In this document: positions 60,335 to 64,000 of the stretch, piece after piece
Numbering within the stretch: the first letter of the stretch is position 1
Layout of the letters: each line of letters opens with the position of its first letter
Source: Cristatella mucedo
Taxonomy: Eukaryota; Bryozoa; Phylactolaemata; Cristatellidae
Assembly (NCBI GenBank): GCA_009760855.2
Contig: WPIO01000038.1
Coordinates: forward strand, 3,310,501-3,374,500
Direction: 5' to 3'
DNA length: 64,000 bases
Notes under the pieces: generated by a model
The model's input: the letters and a program-made list of their open reading frames with translations, nothing else
Database searches by the model: none
Told to the model about the DNA's origin: nothing
Made by a program: the position numbers and the translations under genes

Positions 60335-63300
60335 CAGAGATGCTCATGACTGGAGTTGGCAGAGCTCACTGATCAAAAGCTGTAGTCTACACATGTATAT
60401 GTTCGGAATATACACGAGAAGAGGTCAGCTAAGCAAGTGCTGATAAGTCTGGCACCACATGCCATCAGAGTAGGCTTCAAAGTGCTCGGAAAAACTTCTT
60501 GTTGTGTGATTGTTTGCTAGCAGTATGCATGAAGTACAACACGTCTGAAGCACTGGCTTTTGGCTCACTTTTCTCGCATAATAGCATTTTGCGAAGGTCA
60601 AGGCTTTTTCTTTTTTGGCTTTCGAACCAGCATGTGCCGTGCTATCGGTATTTCCGTGTCTATAAAGCACCGGGCAGAAGCGGCAAGAATCTTCCGACAT
60701 TCTAAGCACAATCATCTCAAGCACGTCTTCTTAAGCTTGGCATACACTAAGCAAGTATGCTACATTACTTCTGGCTAACTATTGAGAGTGCCCCCAAGTC
60801 TCGGCTTGCACTCGCAGAAGTGATGCTGCGTGGCCCTCTCGGTCAGCACGTACCAGATCAACCAGCTACTCGGTATGTGTCTCATCATCTGCAATCATGC
60901 CTCACTTCATAAAGAGCTCGCCGGAAGTCAGCTGGCGTCAGCGACCCGCCTGCCATAGGAAGTGTGTGGATCCAGATGAGAGAGGGCGCTCCACCTAGGC
61001 TGGGCTGGCCACGCTCAGACAAGCAAGACTATACTGGCAAGCTTGCGACCGCCGACATGCTTTTTGTCTTTTATTAGAGCATCAACAACACGGACAGTCG
61101 CGCTCGCAATTTCTACCGATACGGCTGAGATGGCTCGTTAGTAGATTTCTAAACAAATTGACGTCCGTTGATTCAAGCTCAGTGGTGCTGTTATGCTTGT
61201 AGTAAATGATAGCAGCAACCACCATCCAAGTTCTGTGACCTTGAAAAGCTGGCTCCATGGAACTGCAATCTCACCATCGCATCCTCTAGCGATATGCCAG
61301 CAAATTCTCTGGAACCACGTGAATACGCCTTTTGTGGCACCGGGTATAGGGACTCCCATAAAGCCTTAAGAGTACGTTGCTCTTGGCTACATCACACCAA
61401 CCGAAGTTCGAAGGTGACGTTCTTGCTATAAAGGCCTCGTCTTTATTTGAATGCTTAGCGATAGTGGTTTCCCGGAGAAGTGCAGGTATTGTGGAATGCT
61501 TATCGCTGTCCTCACGGCCGTCTCGAGATGCAGATTTTACACCTGGCTAGAAGCGGCTGCCTCCACCATTTAAAGACAGTCTCAAAAATTCCGACCACAG
61601 CGAAACTCGGTAAGGGCACGATGAGCATAGCATAGTACCAGCTCCATCCAGCTGCTCACACCACTGCTGCTGCTATTTTGCTGCATCAGCTGACTGCACG
61701 CTCTCCCAAAGTAAACGGCAGAGGAAGTGTCACGTGACACGCTCGGACGGAGCAGCAGCAGCGGGCCGCACTGGCCGCACTGCGAGGTTGCACGCCTACG
61801 GCGATGGCTTCTGCTAAACGCCTGGCGCAGCCGATGTCAAAAAGTGCGGGACTGGACTAAGACTTTGATCGATGAAAAAGCTGCCGCACCCGCTGACTCT
61901 TCCCTCAGCGGGTGCCGAGTCGTGAAAACGAAAAATGTGCCCATGTCCGCCTAGTGAACGCCTTCGCTTCTTATCGCATGCTGGAGAAGGCTTGCAGTGA
62001 GTACGAAACGGGCGGATGCTTCCTTCGCGATCCATTCAGGCCGAGCTGTGTCTTGTGCCTTTTTGTGATATACTTGGATATTTTCATTGTTGATATTTGT
62101 CACATTCAATTAAGCAATACGCAGTGGAGAGACTTTACTTGTGCTCCAAGAGTCATCTGCACCATTTCGATGGCTCAATGTTTGTGGCGCCTCAATACGA
62201 TTGCACTCTTGACGACTACGTTCCTCATCAACGATACTAAGAGACAGCAGCGCGAGCGTCCTTCTGTTAAAACTCAACTCGAGTATCAGAAGTACGATCT
62301 CTGAGAATCTGCATTTTTTTAAACTTACCATCGAGACGTCGGTGCGTGGCACTACGCACTCGCTCGACAGTGGCTCCAAAGATTCGGCTTTTTGTGGACT
62401 ACTTCCTACCCAACCAAAGTCGCAGCAGAATTTATCCTGGATACAATTTAGTTTTCTAATGATATGTATTGCTTCCTGCTTGTCGAGCTTTGCTCATGCA
62501 CAGAATCCGCGAATGCCTTCCCCAAGTGCTTCACCCAGAGGGGTGGCTGCAATTACCTAAAAGAAGCATCATCCGTCACCTCCCCAATATTTTTTTGTTA
62601 TGATTAGGGAGTTCTTAAACAAAAAATGTACCGTGGAATGCATAATATCTTCACAGGTTTCTGTGACTAGCTGATTCATCGTGTGTCACGTGCAAATCCG
62701 GGCATCAGAGAAAAAAGGACGCAAGTTGTGGCCTGATTGCTGCTTGATTGTGTAACGTGACTAGGTTGCAAGTTGAATTTTCAAAGTCGCGAGAGGTTTT
62801 ATTTTCTTTAGAGTGTCGAATGATCGTTTTTGAAAACTGGTAGCAATCTTTATTTTCAGGCGGAAGACTATTACTAAGCTGTATAAATATATAGCTAGCA
62901 CCTCGGTTGTTATATTTAGACTACGTCATAATGCAACTCTGCTGAGACGTGGTCGTTTCACGATGTCTCCGTCTAATGAAGTACTTTGAAAAATGAGACC
63001 GGCAGAAGTAGCCAGCTTCTTTACTCGCACCTTTACTCAAGTGCACATTTGTGTACCCCAGCTCTGCTTCTAGGAGCAATGACTTTTTCTTGAATAGCTT
63101 GGACTAAAATAGAATTCTCATTCCGACGGATTTTTGTTGGAGATTGATAGTTCAGCAGGTGAAAGTGTTAGAGTTCTCGATCTCACATTTTTTGCCCGAA
63201 AGTCGTGCCCCCTCACCTCAAGGGCAAGGACAGCTGCTATTTTGAATATTGAGGTGCTGACTCCGTGACTGAGATCGTCGATTCATGCGCCGAGGCACAT

Positions 63301-64000
63301 ATGAATTGTCTGGATAGCAATTCCGTTCTCTAGTTGCACCATTCAAAGGAATAATATTTACTTATATTATGGCAGATTTGGTAAGTGAGTTGCCTTTCGC
63401 GACCTCAGTCAAGAGGTCGTCAAAGCACGGCAGTAACGAAGAACACTAATAGCGCTAGATAACAGGTTGATCCACAGCGTGGAAAAGTATATTCGACCCA
63501 TATGGTTCAGGCTGACAGGCGTTTAGCAGTGGGCGCAGCGTACACCAACTGCCGTGCGTCCCCATGGCTTGAACATAGCACGGCTCCAACCTCAAGGCGC
63601 CAATCCCTGGGTGCGAAACTGACAGCCAGCCACGAGGTGTCTGCTCGAGTGCTATCTAGGCCATTAAGTGTTGCATGATGGGCACCAAGTTGGTGCGACT
63701 TGGGTACCGCGATTAATAAATATCATTCATATTCTGGCTGATTTACCAAGCCGCCATTTCAATGCCGCTTCCCTCAAAATAAGAGCTAACTGATGGCCCG
63801 CAAGAAGCAAATTTTGTCCATTGACTGATTCATATTTTCTTGTGGCTCATGAGCATGACCCGACACTCCAGACAAAATTCGCACACTTGATCAAATATTC
63901 TCCAACAATTGCATGCTATCATCTGTTATCAGCAAACTATGCACATCTAGCCACATGCGGATCTCGTTCGGTCGGTAGTTTCTGCCCTCCTCCGTAAACA
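60335..64000. other. No gene recognised; right end of window
   Basis: No exon with a recognisable domain. A perfect 11-bp hairpin lies at 61886-61915 (GCACCCGCTGA, 8-nt loop). 63285-63350 has weak SINE-A-like similarity (GCCGAGGCACATATGAATTG). Confidence 0.4.

Overview
This window is nuclear DNA of a multicellular animal, most likely an invertebrate. It holds two genes split by spliceosomal introns, the intergenic space is full of non-LTR retrotransposons and tRNA-derived SINEs, and long GA/TC, AT and triplet tracts are common. There is no operon, rRNA, CRISPR or plasmid-like structure. I cannot name the species or phylum from sequence alone.

Two host genes can be supported. On the minus strand (5089 down to 765) a two-exon gene encodes a type II membrane protein of about 575 residues: a polyglycine cytosolic tail, one signal anchor, a glycine/serine stem, and a luminal domain with motifs of the five-bladed beta-propeller glycosidase/mannosyltransferase-like enzymes (DPR, NWTP, RGGTP). 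AATAAA signals lie just past its stop. On the plus strand (33371 to 48330) a six-exon gene encodes a 328-residue aquaglyceroporin with two NPA boxes and the NPARD signature. Its internal exons (127, 138, 119 and 218 nt) have, as I recall, the sizes of the vertebrate AQP3/7/9/10 exons. Its second intron is 8.4 kb and full of repeats.

The rest is mostly mobile elements, which I group into working families. LINE-A is a CR1/L2-like non-LTR element ending in (ATT)n. Its best copy (11345-13170, minus) keeps an open reverse transcriptase frame, and about 20 truncated copies are scattered about. LINE-B is a related element with a (TACAT)n tail (20925, 48800 and tails elsewhere). SINE-A has a tRNA-like head and a 3' end that matches the LINE-A tail, a LINE/SINE partnership visible inside this one window. 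SINE-B is a second tRNA-headed family, and SINE-C is a SINE-B relative present as two almost identical inverted copies in aquaporin intron 2. A further unnamed dispersed repeat occurs at 22.8 kb (+) and 53.6-54.1 kb (-).

Layout: 0-5.5 kb propeller gene; 6-18.6 kb dense LINE/SINE nest; 18.7-20.1 kb CpG-rich unassigned block; 20-33 kb repeats and unassigned sequence; 33.4-48.3 kb aquaporin gene; 48.8-60.3 kb further LINE/SINE copies with a GC-rich block at 56.3-57.5 kb; 60.3-64 kb no recognisable gene. The two genes have no evident functional link.
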